DNA of 64,000 nt from Lachnospiraceae bacterium (GCA_017470935.1 JAFUXG010000059.1:124001-188000); one strand, 5' to 3'. Positions 54,015 through 63,627 are shown, counted from the stretch's first letter. The notes: generated by a model not told the origin, from the sequence alone. Numbers and translations: made by a program.

Positions 54015-54890
54015 ATGACCCTACTCTCATATCAGATATTTCAGACAGTTGTAGAACAGGGAAGCTTTCAAAAGGCAGCCCAGGTGATGAACCTCACCCC
54101 TTCTGCCATAAGCCACTCCATATCTACAATGGAGAAGGAATTGGGATTTCCATTGTTTAACCGAAACAAGAACGGAATCACTCTTACAAGCTATGGTGAA
54201 AACCTGGAGCCCTATATTCTGACTGTACTTAACAGCGACTCAAAGCTTCAGCAGGCAATATCTGAATTCAACGGACTTACCCATGGCTCTGTTAAGCTCG
54301 GCACATTCTCTTCTGTCTGTACCGGCTTTATTCCTGATATCATCGCAGGCTTTTCCAAAAAGCATCCCAATATTGAGATCAAGATATACCAAGGCACTTA
54401 TGATGACGTATATACCTGGCTTAAGACCGGTGTGGTGGATATAGGTTTTTTATCTGATTCAAGCTGCAAGGATCTTACATTAAGTCCTCTTTACGAGGAT
54501 GAGCTGCTTGTCATCACACCAAAGAATTACAAGACAAAACACAGGGCATATATGGAGATCACTGAGCTTGACGGCGAAAAATTCATTTCCCAGCGTGAAA
54601 GTACCGACGCTGATATCCAGGAGCTTTTCCGCAAATATAAGCTGAACGTACACTCCTCCTGCCATGTTGTTGACGACCTAAGCCAGATCGCAATGGTGGC
54701 TTCAGGACTTGGAATATGCATAATGCCGCAGCTTGTAATGCAGAACATACCTTATGACGTTAACACTTATAGATTAAAGCCTTCTGAGCACCGTACCATA
54801 GGAATCTGTTCATTAAATGAAGAGCTTATGGCACCTGCAGTGAAATCAATGTATAAGCATATTCTTAGCTTTTTTTCAACCCTATCTTAA
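54015..54890 (+). CDS. LysR-family transcriptional regulator
   Basis: 291 residues. An N-terminal winged helix (FQTVVEQGSFQKAAQVMNLT, then SAISHSISTMEKELGFPLF) is followed by the periplasmic-binding-like effector domain (GSVKLGTFSSVCTGFIPDII; LVITPKNY; MVASGLGICIMPQ). Effector and targets are unknown. AAGGAGATAATCT precedes the ATG. It lies 30 bp after the AAA ATPase on the same strand, so the two are likely one transcript. Most LysR regulators are divergent from their target, so the ATPase may not be the target. Confidence 0.92.
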   Translation: MTLLSYQIFQTVVEQGSFQKAAQVMNLTPSAISHSISTMEKELGFPLFNRNKNGITLTSYGENLEPYILTVLNSDSKLQQAISEFNGLTHGSVKLGTFSSVCTGFIPDIIAGFSKKHPNIEIKIYQGTYDDVYTWLKTGVVDIGFLSDSSCKDLTLSPLYEDELLVITPKNYKTKHRAYMEITELDGEKFISQRESTDADIQELFRKYKLNVHSSCHVVDDLSQIAMVASGLGICIMPQLVMQNIPYDVNTYRLKPSEHRTIGICSLNEELMAPAVKSMYKHILSFFSTLS

Positions 54891-54960
54891 TATACAACGC
54901 TTTTTCCAAATAAGCCCTCTCATAATATATATGTGTCTATACGAATCCCCTGCAACGTCA

Positions 54961-54997
54961 AAAAGCAGATACCTTCACACGAAGAATATCTGCTTTT
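54961..54997. terminator. Bidirectional terminator between LysR gene and serS
   Basis: AAAAGCAGATA (54961-54971) and TATCTGCTTTT (54987-54997) form a perfect 11-bp stem with A and T runs built into the arms, between two converging genes. Confidence 0.88.
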
Positions 54998-55094
54998 ATA
55001 ATACTCTATATTATCCTTATATCATTCAGTAACGATCATGATCACCAGCTTTAGCAAATGGCTGTTATTAATATTACTTATTCTTATCTGACCC

Positions 55095-56372
55095 TTACTC
55101 TATCTTCTCCTTACCGCCCATATATGGCTGCAACACCTTAGGTATATTAACAGTTCCGTCAGCATTCAAGTTGTTCTCAAGGAAAGCAATAAGCATACGG
55201 GGAGGTGCCACCACTGTGTTGTTAAGAGTGTGGGCAAAATATTTGCCATCAGCACCGTCAACACGGATCTTTAATCTTCTTGCCTGGGCATCACCAAGAT
55301 TCGAGCAGCTTCCCACCTCAAAGTACTTCTTCTGTCTAGGCGACCAAGCCTCCACATCTATCGACTTGACCTTAAGATCAGCAAGATCACCTGAGCAGCA
55401 CTCTAATGTACGAACAGGAATATCAAGACTTCTGAACAGATCAACCGTATTCTGCCACAGCTTATCAAACCACATAGGACTCTCCTCCGGCTTACATACA
55501 ACGATCATTTCCTGCTTCTCAAACTGGTGTATCCTATATACGCCACGCTCCTCTATACCATGAGCACCCTTCTCTTTTCTAAAGCATGGTGAATAGCTTG
55601 TAAGGGTCTTTGGAAGCTGATCCTCCTTGATGATAGTGTCGATGAACTTACCTATCATAGAATGCTCACTTGTTCCTATAAGATACAGATCCTCCCCCTC
55701 AATCTTATACATCATGGCATCCATCTCCGCAAAGCTCATAACACCCGTAACCACATTAGATCTGATCATAAATGGAGGCACACAGTAGGTAAAGCCCCTG
55801 TCAATCATGAAGTCTCTTGCATAGGAAATGATGGCAGAGTGAAGTCTTGCAATATCTCCCATAAGATAATAGAAGCCATTACCTGCAACTCTGCCTGCTG
55901 CGTCCAAATCTATACCATCAAATTTCTCCATGATCTCTGTGTGATATGGAATCTCAAAATCAGGAACAACCGGCTCACCAAACTTCTCAATCTCCACATT
56001 CTCACTGTCATCCTTACCAATAGGAACAGATGGATCAATAATATTGGGAATAACCATCATTATTTTATTAACCTTTTCTGAAAGCTCTCTCTCCTGCTCC
56101 TCTAATGCAGCAAGCTCTTCTGATTTCTCTGTTACAAGCTTCTTGGTCTCCTCTGCCTCTTCCTTCTTACCCTGAGCCATAAGTGCACCTATCTGCTTAG
56201 AAATCTTATTACGCTCTGCTCTTAACGCATCAGCCTTACCCTTTGCATCACGGCTCTTCTTGTCAAGGTCAATAACCTCATCCACCAGTGGAAGCTTCTC
56301 CTCCTGAAATTTGTTCTTAATGTTCTGCTTTACCACATCAGTATTCTCACGCAAAAATTTGATGTCAATCAT
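55095..56372 (-). CDS. serS: Seryl-tRNA synthetase
   Basis: 425 residues from ATG 56370-56372 (AGAGGAGAAAGAAC upstream; the longer open frame has no site). SerS charges tRNA-Ser. The N-terminal coiled-coil arm that holds the tRNA (~25-105) precedes the class II catalytic domain: motif 2 (SYSPCFRKEKGAHG, then GVYRIHQFEKQEMIVVC) and motif 3 (HTLNNTVVAPPRMLIAFLEN, with the usual G-L-A-V-G-R replaced by the local variant). The gene is preceded by a palindromic element at 56409 but by no T-box that I can see. Confidence 0.97.
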   Translation of the reverse strand: MIDIKFLRENTDVVKQNIKNKFQEEKLPLVDEVIDLDKKSRDAKGKADALRAERNKISKQIGALMAQGKKEEAEETKKLVTEKSEELAALEEQERELSEKVNKIMMVIPNIIDPSVPIGKDDSENVEIEKFGEPVVPDFEIPYHTEIMEKFDGIDLDAAGRVAGNGFYYLMGDIARLHSAIISYARDFMIDRGFTYCVPPFMIRSNVVTGVMSFAEMDAMMYKIEGEDLYLIGTSEHSMIGKFIDTIIKEDQLPKTLTSYSPCFRKEKGAHGIEERGVYRIHQFEKQEMIVVCKPEESPMWFDKLWQNTVDLFRSLDIPVRTLECCSGDLADLKVKSIDVEAWSPRQKKYFEVGSCSNLGDAQARRLKIRVDGADGKYFAHTLNNTVVAPPRMLIAFLENNLNADGTVNIPKVLQPYMGGKEKIE

Positions 56373-56408
56373 GTTCTTTCTCCTCTTATATTCATTATTA
56401 CATGCAAA

Positions 56409-56446
56409 TGCGAAACTCTGATAATCAAGTACACCAGAGTTTCGCA
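56409..56446. repeat. Palindromic intergenic element (copy B)
   Basis: TGCGAAACTCTG (56409-56420) and CAGAGTTTCGCA (56435-56446) are a perfect 12-bp inverted repeat with a 14-bp loop. Ten bases of each arm are identical to the outer arms of the element at 31341-31423. It lies in the 220-bp gap between glgA and serS, about 37 bp before the serS start. Confidence 0.75.
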
Positions 56447-56596
56447 ATCGCTATTATTGATCAATTATATTTACACCCATACAACATGCTGTCAGCAATC
56501 CAATGGATTTATTCTCAAAATATCTTCAATTGCACGCAGGCAGACTTGTATCAATAGCACTTTGCTCATTACACCACATCATATAATCTCTTATTA

Positions 56597-58048
56597 CTAG
56601 CATCCCAGTAAAAGACTATACAGCTGCATATATTTCTCAGCAGACTTATCCCAAGAGAAGTCTTCCTTCATACCACGTACCACCATCTTGTTCCATTCAT
56701 CTCTGTGGTCATAGTATACTTCCTTAGAATAGTTGATGATCTTAAGCATTTCATCTGCATTATAGTTAGTAAATGAGAATCCTGTTCCTGTTCCCTCATA
56801 CTCGTTATACGGAACAACTGTATCCTTAAGACCGCCTGTCTCCCTTACAATAGGAACTGTACCATATCTAAGGGCAATAAGCTGTGTAAGCCCACAGGGC
56901 TCGAATCTTGACGGCATAAGCATTGCATCAGCAGCAGCATATAACCTGTGAGCTCTCTCATCAGAGTAAAAAATGTTAGCTGATACTCTGTCAGAATATA
57001 CCCACTGATAATGCTTGAACATATTCTCATACTTAGGCTCACCTGTACCAATTACAACAAACTGTACATATGGATCCACAATACCTTCCATAACCCAGTC
57101 AACAAGATCAAGTCCCTTCTGGTCTGTAAGTCTTGATATGATACCTATCATATACTTTCCTTCATCCACAGGAAGACCAAGCTCCTTCTGCAGCTCCATC
57201 TTGTTCTGAGCCTTGCCCTTCTTATAGCTTCTGATATTATATTTCTTAAATATCTTATCATCCTTGTTAGGATCATATACATCATAGTCAATACCATTAA
57301 CAATACCACAGAGCTTGTTGCTATGAAAGCGTAGCAGGTCATCTAACCCCTCACCATACTCAGGTGTCTGTATCTCACCTGCATAGGTGTCACTTACTGT
57401 AGTAATGTAATCAGAGAAAACCATTCCGGCCTTAAGCATATTACCGTCCTTATAAAACTCCATGCGGTCAGGTGTGAACACATAATCCGGAAGCCCTGAT
57501 ATATACTTGAATGTCTTAACATCCCATACACCCTGGAACTTAAGATTATGTATCGTCATAATAACCTTAGTACCTGCAAAGAATGGATTATCATGATATA
57601 AGGTTCTTAAATATACAGGCACAAGTCCTGCCTGCCAGTCATGACAATGTATAACATCCGGCTTAAAGTTAAGAACAGGAAGTATTGCCAATGCAGCCTT
57701 ACTGAAAAACGTGAACTTCTCTATATCAAACCTTATTGTACCGTATGGTGCCCATCCCGAGAAATAATATTCATTATCAATGAAATAATATGTAATACCA
57801 TCAAGCTCACAGGTCATAATACCAACATGAACATTCTCAAAGCGTTGTCCAAGATCCATGTAAAAATGATGAACATACTGAAACTTCTCTCTATACTCCC
57901 ACGGAATACATGTATAGTTCGGAATCACTACTCTGACATCATACTCTTCCTTCGGAAACATCTTAGGCAGCGCCCCAACAACATCTGCCAGGCCTCCCGT
58001 TTTGATAAATGGAACACATTCTGAAGCAACAAACAAAATATTCTTCAT
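56597..58048 (-). CDS. glgA: Glycogen synthase (ADP-glucose type)
   Basis: 483 residues, full length, GT5 family. It extends alpha-1,4-glucan from ADP-glucose. The N-terminal KTGGLADVVGALPK, with the Lys that contacts ADP-glucose, the middle HCHDWQAGLVP and the C-terminal SRFEPCGLTQLIALRYGTVPIV are diagnostic. GGAGGGTGTAGTGT precedes the ATG. No glgC, glgD or glgP gene is adjacent, and the GlgB-like gene is 40 kb away, so glycogen genes are scattered. Confidence 0.97.
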   Translation of the reverse strand: MKNILFVASECVPFIKTGGLADVVGALPKMFPKEEYDVRVVIPNYTCIPWEYREKFQYVHHFYMDLGQRFENVHVGIMTCELDGITYYFIDNEYYFSGWAPYGTIRFDIEKFTFFSKAALAILPVLNFKPDVIHCHDWQAGLVPVYLRTLYHDNPFFAGTKVIMTIHNLKFQGVWDVKTFKYISGLPDYVFTPDRMEFYKDGNMLKAGMVFSDYITTVSDTYAGEIQTPEYGEGLDDLLRFHSNKLCGIVNGIDYDVYDPNKDDKIFKKYNIRSYKKGKAQNKMELQKELGLPVDEGKYMIGIISRLTDQKGLDLVDWVMEGIVDPYVQFVVIGTGEPKYENMFKHYQWVYSDRVSANIFYSDERAHRLYAAADAMLMPSRFEPCGLTQLIALRYGTVPIVRETGGLKDTVVPYNEYEGTGTGFSFTNYNADEMLKIINYSKEVYYDHRDEWNKMVVRGMKEDFSWDKSAEKYMQLYSLLLGC

Positions 58049-58210
58049 ACACTACACCCTCCATTAGTTATCTTTAAAAAGCTTAGAATCTATTATACCT
58101 TTTTTCCAAAATATTGTCTATGAAAACATTTGTTTTCTTTTACCAAATCTATAAATCTTTACCCAGGCTTTATATTCAGAACAAGAAGCTTTGTAAAATT
58201 AATGCATGTA

Positions 58211-58813
58211 TTACCTAAGCTCATCTAAGGTCTTCTTATATCCCTCCATAAATTCCTGGAAGAATACTCTGACCTCAGGCAGATCCATTTGTGTCAGCTT
58301 CTCATACACAGCAGCCTTTGCACTGCCAAACTCCTTATTACCTGCCTTCTCCTCCTCTACACATTTAATATATGCAGATAACCTATCAGCAGCCTTAACA
58401 AGCTTCCATATATATTCCTCATCTTCTTCCCTGAAGAAAATTGACACATACTCCTCCCGAAGATATTCCGGCAGCAGTGACAAAAGCTCCTCTGCTGCCT
58501 GCCGCTCAACATTTTTGTACGCATCCTTGGTATCCTTGTTATAGTACTTAATAGGGGTAGGCATGTCTCCTGTTATTATCTCTGTGCTATCATGATACAT
58601 GCCAATAACTGCAGCTCTCTCGGCATTAAGGTTATTGCCGAATCTTTTATTAGAAATGAGTGCCAATGCATGAGCGATCATCCCAACCTCTAGTGAATGC
58701 TCACTAAGATTTTCCGGGTATGAATTCCTCATAAGCGCCCACCTGTTAATATATTTCATACGAGATATCATGGCATAAAAAGTGCTGTTTTTCTCGTTGT
58801 TCAATTCATTCAT
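58211..58813 (-). CDS. HD-domain hydrolase, YfbR-like 5'-deoxynucleotidase
   Basis: About 200 residues. The metal-binding HD motifs are MRNSYPENLSEHSLEVGMIA (first His) and AVIGMYHDSTEIITGDMPTPIKYY (His-Asp pair and Asp), quoted in part, and a late KAADRLSAYIKC. The start and the T-P-I-K-Y motif match YfbR/YGK1-type proteins, which remove phosphate from 5'-deoxynucleotides. Start at ATG 58811-58813 with GGAGG seven bases upstream. Single-gene unit. Confidence 0.9.
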   Translation of the reverse strand: MNELNNEKNSTFYAMISRMKYINRWALMRNSYPENLSEHSLEVGMIAHALALISNKRFGNNLNAERAAVIGMYHDSTEIITGDMPTPIKYYNKDTKDAYKNVERQAAEELLSLLPEYLREEYVSIFFREEDEEYIWKLVKAADRLSAYIKCVEEEKAGNKEFGSAKAAVYEKLTQMDLPEVRVFFQEFMEGYKKTLDELR

Positions 58814-58943
58814 ACACAATCCTCCAAAATCGTTTTGTTTATTATATATCAGATTACCACTAATTCAAAGTAAAAAATTTTTATAAAGTTAACCACCGAG
58901 ACGGCAGCCGAGACGATCGAACTTTGAGCCCAGTATGGACTCG

Positions 58944-58987
58944 TTATGAGAAAAAGGACATCCGATTGGATGTCCTTTTTCTCATAA
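58944..58987. terminator. Long perfect hairpin after tRNA-Gly
   Basis: A 20-bp perfect inverted repeat with a four-base loop (arms 58944-58963 and 58968-58987) whose core AGGACATCC / GGATGTCCT is followed by TTTTT on the strand away from the tRNA and by AAAAA on the other. It lies 5 bp past the tRNA 3' end on the minus strand, so it terminates that transcript. Confidence 0.88.
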
Positions 58988-58991
58988 TAAG

Positions 58992-59063
<72 letters not shown>

Positions 59064-59163
59064 ATTTCTTAACAACATGTAAGACTATATCACAAAAAGT
59101 ACCTTGTGTCAATAAGTTTTATTTAAAAAACGTAAAAGTTAGAATCAAACAATCTATATATTA

Positions 59164-59604
59164 TCACTCAGTCATCTTACTTCCTGCTGTTGGAAACACC
59201 ATATGATCCGAAGTTTTTCCTCCATAATAAACCTCTACCCTATTTCTAGCGGCGTCTAAGGTATAATAGAAATTTCTGTCAAGCGGGTCATTATTAATAT
59301 CCTTTTTGGATTCTCCTTGAAAAGAATTAACGCCAAAGCTTTTGAACACTTCTTCTTTAAAGTCGCTGCCCTGCATAGAATTAACGTCAACAGGTGATGT
59401 CTGTTGGACTGCATCATCAAAAACCTTATCGTTTGTTACTGCAGCCATGATAGCCCTGCCTATAGCAGCACCTGTATCAATATCCCTGCTAAGTCTTGAT
59501 CTATTAATATACTTAATAAGTGCCGGAGCTATTGCTGCAGCTAATATTGCCATAATAGCAATCACAATAATAAGCTCTACTAATGAAAACCCTTTATTTT
59601 TCAT
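59164..59604 (-). CDS. Type IV pilin / pseudopilin-like protein
   Basis: 146 residues. The N-terminus MKNKG-FSLVELIIVIAIMAIL is a classical class III signal: cleavage after Gly5 by a prepilin peptidase, Phe+1 N-methylated, Glu+5 present, then a hydrophobic spine helix. The C-terminal ~100 residues are a soluble headgroup without obvious disulphide. GGGGGATTAGT precedes the ATG. The other pilus genes (pilB, pilC, pilD) are not in the window. Its neighbour upstream is the 698-residue unknown protein. Confidence 0.92.
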   Translation of the reverse strand: MKNKGFSLVELIIVIAIMAILAAAIAPALIKYINRSRLSRDIDTGAAIGRAIMAAVTNDKVFDDAVQQTSPVDVNSMQGSDFKEEVFKSFGVNSFQGESKKDINNDPLDRNFYYTLDAARNRVEVYYGGKTSDHMVFPTAGSKMTE

Positions 59605-59634
59605 ACTAATCCCCCATTATCTTACCATAGTATC

Positions 59635-59665
59635 AGGAACAAGGGGAAAAACTCCCCTTGTTCCT
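59635..59665 (-). terminator. 13-bp hairpin between the unknown gene and the pilin gene
   Basis: AGGAACAAGGGGA (59635-59647) pairs perfectly with TCCCCTTGTTCCT (59653-59665). There is no U-run after it on the minus strand; it lies 7 bp past the upstream stop and 31 bp before the pilin start. It could be a terminator, an attenuator or an RNA-processing site that sets the pilin-to-partner ratio. Confidence 0.55.
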
Positions 59666-59671
59666 TAGTAA

Positions 59672-61768
59672 TCATAATGCTACCATATCATAGTTAAGCT
59701 TCTTAATAGTCTGAAGCGTCTTTGCTCTTAGCTCTTCTGCATCAAACAATGACAACAAGGTATCCTTATCAAACTTATTAGACATAAGCATCTCAACCCA
59801 ATCCTCGATGTAATTCTTCACATACTCAATATTCTCAGGTCTGCGATCCTTCAAGTTAGTCTCAATATTATTAATATGCTCAATTACCGTAGGCTCATTA
59901 TTACCACTATTAACCGGCTTGTCATCAGACTCATCAGAAAGTTCTATTACCTTTCCTGTCTTAGTGATAATGACCCTCTTGTTAGGCTTTGTTTCAGGTG
60001 TAACCTGGTCACCGCCTCTTACAATCAGCATCTCAACAACTCTCACAAGACAAGCAACACTATATGTTGCCTCTTCGTCAGACTGTTTATCCCTATTCTT
60101 AAGCTTATACTGATTCCATAGCCACTCTGACTTGCACAGCATCTCTTCGATTCCCGAATGATTATACATACGCATAAGATCAGAATTAGCCGCCGGAGCA
60201 GTAGCCTTTCCAAATCCGAACTTAGGAGCAGCTGTCTCATGCTTTTCTGCTGCGTAACGTGTAGGCAGATTAATCTTATTATATGTTTCACCAAACATCT
60301 TCTTTGCCTGCTCCATGCTGTAATCAGAATTGATAATTGATTTGTCCTTGCCATTAAGGCTGTTCCTGATCATATCATCTGCAGCCAGAAATACAAGATG
60401 CTTCTGTCTATCCTCAAGAAGCTGCTTGATCTCATAGCTGGTCTTACTCTTCTCAATAATAGTATTCTTACGGACCTTAAATGCCTTAATCTTTTCCTTC
60501 ACACTGAAGAACATCTTCAGAAGAGAAGGATTTGCATTAACGTAATTGCCAATCCATGTAAGCTCAACATATTGATGTTCGATCTTATTGGAAATCTCAT
60601 ATACATTATATCCATCAAAGATTACATTAAGGGTCGTATAAAGCAAGTCAAGTATCTCATACTTCTCTTCCCATGAGCGGGTAGAAAGATCCTGATTAAC
60701 AAGCTGCTTAATCCCACACTCATAGAACACAAGATTATATTCATACAGACCCTCAAAAACATTACTCTTATCACTAAGAGATGATCCCGAGCCCAGAATC
60801 TGAAGATTCTTCTTCATATTCGGTTCATCCTCGATGTACTTGTAAACCTTCTTAACAAATGCAGAAACTTCAACCAAAAGACTGTCAATCCTCTTATTAT
60901 AAATATCCTGCTTTGAGATAGCAGAAATGACAGATCTGCTTAGTACATTAGTATACTGTGTACTATTACAGTTACGGATAAGCTCCTTGAACTTCTCATA
61001 TACCTTCATATTATCTACAGGTATATACTCAGCATTAAGCCCATAAAACTCAAAGGCCTTATCATAATCCTGCTTGCGTATAAATGAATTAAACAGCCCC
61101 ATAGAGAACTGAATCTTATAATCATTGCCCACATGGGTATCCTCAACAAAGTAATCATAGAGAACCTCAAGATTATTGAGATATGCCTCTGAATTAGAAG
61201 CTGATGGTGGAAGATCCATCTCCATAACAACATTGATAAGATCCATATAACCCATAACTGCCTTGTCATATGTAGCAGGACGGTCATCTGCATCTGTTAT
61301 CTGATAACATGTATTAATAAGTAATGGCGCAACTCTCTCTCCAATCAACCTCATTGCCTCTCCAAAGCAATCAAGCTGATATAGATAGATCAGCCATATA
61401 CTGTATCTATATATTCCTGTAGTATTGATGATAGCATCAGTATCTGACGGTTCAATATCCCCATAAACAAATTTGAACAATGGCTCTATCCATTCCTCAA
61501 TCTCATACTTCCCCGGTTTCTTGATGTTCTCATCAACGAATTCACCCAACTCATAAAGCTTAGTACATTGCGCCTTAACATCATCATCAACAAGCATTGA
61601 TGAGAGATCAAAATTATGATCCTTAAGATAATCAATTACTAACGCATAAAAACCCTCTTCAACCTGCTCATTCAAAAACCTGATGAGCATTCCCTTATTA
61701 GAGGATGCTGCAATCGAAATGATGTTAGTATCATTCCCCCGAGTTACATTTGCCGGTAAATTCTGCAT
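59672..61768 (-). CDS. Large hypothetical protein next to a pilin gene
   Basis: 698 residues, family not recognised. It has no signal peptide or membrane segment, and is largely helical with repeated aromatic/acidic helices that suggest TPR-like or other solenoid structure (for example YDKAFEFYGLNAEYIPVDN). A Lys/Thr/Gly segment near residues 600-620 (KRVIITKTGKVIELSD) and an Asp/Asn-rich linker separate a C-terminal helical domain. Start at ATG 61766-61768 with AAGGAGGCGTTACA upstream; the frame is open 43 codons further but without a site. It may assemble with or regulate the pilin downstream (inference). Confidence 0.75.
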   Translation of the reverse strand: MQNLPANVTRGNDTNIISIAASSNKGMLIRFLNEQVEEGFYALVIDYLKDHNFDLSSMLVDDDVKAQCTKLYELGEFVDENIKKPGKYEIEEWIEPLFKFVYGDIEPSDTDAIINTTGIYRYSIWLIYLYQLDCFGEAMRLIGERVAPLLINTCYQITDADDRPATYDKAVMGYMDLINVVMEMDLPPSASNSEAYLNNLEVLYDYFVEDTHVGNDYKIQFSMGLFNSFIRKQDYDKAFEFYGLNAEYIPVDNMKVYEKFKELIRNCNSTQYTNVLSRSVISAISKQDIYNKRIDSLLVEVSAFVKKVYKYIEDEPNMKKNLQILGSGSSLSDKSNVFEGLYEYNLVFYECGIKQLVNQDLSTRSWEEKYEILDLLYTTLNVIFDGYNVYEISNKIEHQYVELTWIGNYVNANPSLLKMFFSVKEKIKAFKVRKNTIIEKSKTSYEIKQLLEDRQKHLVFLAADDMIRNSLNGKDKSIINSDYSMEQAKKMFGETYNKINLPTRYAAEKHETAAPKFGFGKATAPAANSDLMRMYNHSGIEEMLCKSEWLWNQYKLKNRDKQSDEEATYSVACLVRVVEMLIVRGGDQVTPETKPNKRVIITKTGKVIELSDESDDKPVNSGNNEPTVIEHINNIETNLKDRRPENIEYVKNYIEDWVEMLMSNKFDKDTLLSLFDAEELRAKTLQTIKKLNYDMVAL

Positions 61769-62113
61769 TGTAACGCCTCCTTCTTGTCTCTCACTTATTG
61801 CGAAGTCTATATCTAAAAAGCCGCTTAAAATACATATTACAATTATATTCTGACCATACTTAGATTGTTCAACTTGTTTGAAATATATAAACTTCACCTA
61901 GATAATTCATATAATATCACAATATTTACCCTTTTACAACCTAAATTTTCTTTGATTTCAGTTATTTTTACATATTCTCATTGTATATTTTCAACAAAGT
62001 GATTGCTTTTTCTTATGCAGCGTATTAAAATAAGTACATATTGCAGCTGTTTGAATTATTAAAAAGAACATAGCTGATTAATATTATGAAAAAAGTAAAG
62101 GAGAATTGGTATT
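61769..62113. other. Divergent spacer, promoters only
   Basis: 345 bp of AT-rich DNA between two divergent genes. On the minus strand TTGAAC (61867-61872) and TATAAT (61842-61847) are 19 bp apart, a fair but long-spaced promoter for the 698-residue gene. No conserved RNA structure is seen. Confidence 0.4.
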
Positions 62114-62701
62114 ATGGGAAAAAGGAACAATGGTCTTGGCAAATTGATTGCCTTTACAACAGCAGTGGCAGCTATAGGCGGAATATTCTATATTTTCCGT
62201 GACAAAATTAAAGAAAGCTCCATTTACAAGACAGCCTCTGACAAAGCCGAAGATATTTATGGCTCAGTTAAAGAAAAGATAAACAAGGATGAAGACTTCT
62301 TTTTCGATGATTGGGATGATGATTTTGAAGAATTTGAGGATACAGCATCAAATGATGATAATAACCGGGGAACAAACAATCGGGAATACACATCAATATC
62401 TTCTGTAAACAACGATATATTTGCACATACAGCTTCTTTTAATGAGTCTGCCTCTGTCCCTGCTGAAGACATAGAGGCTAAAGCTTCAGCCCAGGATTCT
62501 GCCATAGATTTAACACAAGCTTCTACCGAAGCTTCAGATGTGAATACAGATTCGAATTTAACAGAAGAAATACCAACAATAGAGTTTAACACTTCATCGT
62601 ATAGCCTTGAATCCATTCCAGAGGCTTATGAAAACGAAGGCTTATCAGACACATCAGAGGATCCTGATGTCCTTGAGGATCAGGACAAGCTGGATTTCTA
62701 A
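62114..62701 (+). CDS. Acidic membrane-anchored protein, YtxH-like N-terminus
   Basis: 195 residues. A basic start (MGKRNNGLGK) leads to one membrane segment (LIAFTTAVAAIGGIFYIF), then an amphipathic helix (KTASDKAEDIYGSVKEKI) like those of YtxH general stress proteins. The last ~130 residues are acidic and Ser/Asn/Thr-rich and probably unstructured, with an aromatic/acidic cluster (DEDFFFDDWDDDFEEFED). AAAGGAGAATTGGTATT precedes the ATG. It is followed 9 bp later by hslO. Function unknown. Confidence 0.75.
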   Translation: MGKRNNGLGKLIAFTTAVAAIGGIFYIFRDKIKESSIYKTASDKAEDIYGSVKEKINKDEDFFFDDWDDDFEEFEDTASNDDNNRGTNNREYTSISSVNNDIFAHTASFNESASVPAEDIEAKASAQDSAIDLTQASTEASDVNTDSNLTEEIPTIEFNTSSYSLESIPEAYENEGLSDTSEDPDVLEDQDKLDF

Positions 62702-62710
62702 GCAGGTAAT

Positions 62711-63595
62711 ATGGCGATGAATATTATGAAGGATACACTAATACAAGGAATGGCTGCAGATAATCAGGTAAGGTTTTTTGCAGCCTACACAAGAAAGCTT
62801 ACAGAAACCGCAAGAGTATTTCATAACACTAGTCCTGTAGCAACAGCAGCTCTTGGACGGTTACTTACTGCCGGTTCAATAATGGGAAGCATGTGCAAGA
62901 ATGACTCTGACGTACTCACCATAAGAATACAATGTACAGGTCCCATCGGAGGACTAATGGTTACAGCCAATTCAAAGGCAGAGGTCAAAGGCTTTGCTAA
63001 CAATCCTAATGTTATGCTTCCACCAAGCAGGAAAGGAAAGCTTGATGTGGGCGGAGCTCTCGAAAACGGCGTTCTATCTGTCATTAAAGACATTGGATTA
63101 AAGGAGCCTTATGTGGGGCAATCCAATCTGATTTCAGGAGAAATTGCTGAGGATCTGACCTACTACTTTGCTACAAGCGAGCAAATACCAACCTCTGTAG
63201 CATTAGGCGTCCTTATGGACAAGAACAACACAGTCAAGCATGCAGGCGGATTTATTATCCAACTAATGCCCTTTGCTGATGAACAGATTATTTCCCATTT
63301 AGAATCGAGACTTAACGATTTTTCTTCTATCACTTCCTTAATGGATAAAGGAATGACACCTTCTCAAATGATGGAGAAGCTGTTCGATGGATATAGCATT
63401 GAATTTACTAATGAAACCACCCCTCTTTACAAATGCGACTGCTCAAAGGACAGAGTATATAAAGCGCTAATGAGTGTGGGCAGAAGAGACATAGAAGAAA
63501 TGATTTCAGAAGGCAAGCCGATACAGGTTGAATGCCACTTCTGCGACAAGATATATAGCTTCGATATAGAAGAGCTCAAAGAAATGCTGGCATAA
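62711..63595 (+). CDS. hslO: Hsp33 redox-regulated chaperone
   Basis: 294 residues, full length. Hsp33 holds unfolding proteins during oxidative stress and is switched on when its four Cys form disulphides and release zinc. The zinc-binding C-terminal motifs are CDCSKDR (CxC) and CHFC (CxxC), both intact. The N-terminal domain shows PVATAALGRLLTAGSIMG and GPIGGLMVTANSKAEVKG. The ribosome site GCAGGT is modest; ATG at 62717 is an alternative start. Probably co-transcribed with the acidic membrane protein before it. Confidence 0.96.
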   Translation: MAMNIMKDTLIQGMAADNQVRFFAAYTRKLTETARVFHNTSPVATAALGRLLTAGSIMGSMCKNDSDVLTIRIQCTGPIGGLMVTANSKAEVKGFANNPNVMLPPSRKGKLDVGGALENGVLSVIKDIGLKEPYVGQSNLISGEIAEDLTYYFATSEQIPTSVALGVLMDKNNTVKHAGGFIIQLMPFADEQIISHLESRLNDFSSITSLMDKGMTPSQMMEKLFDGYSIEFTNETTPLYKCDCSKDRVYKALMSVGRRDIEEMISEGKPIQVECHFCDKIYSFDIEELKEMLA

Positions 63596-63627
63596 CAAAT
63601 CAGTCATATACTTTATAACAAAATAAG

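Noticed and set aside
56373-56596. T-box leader before serS
   Set aside because: No GGTGGAACCGCG-type motif and no specifier stem; only the palindrome at 56409 is present.
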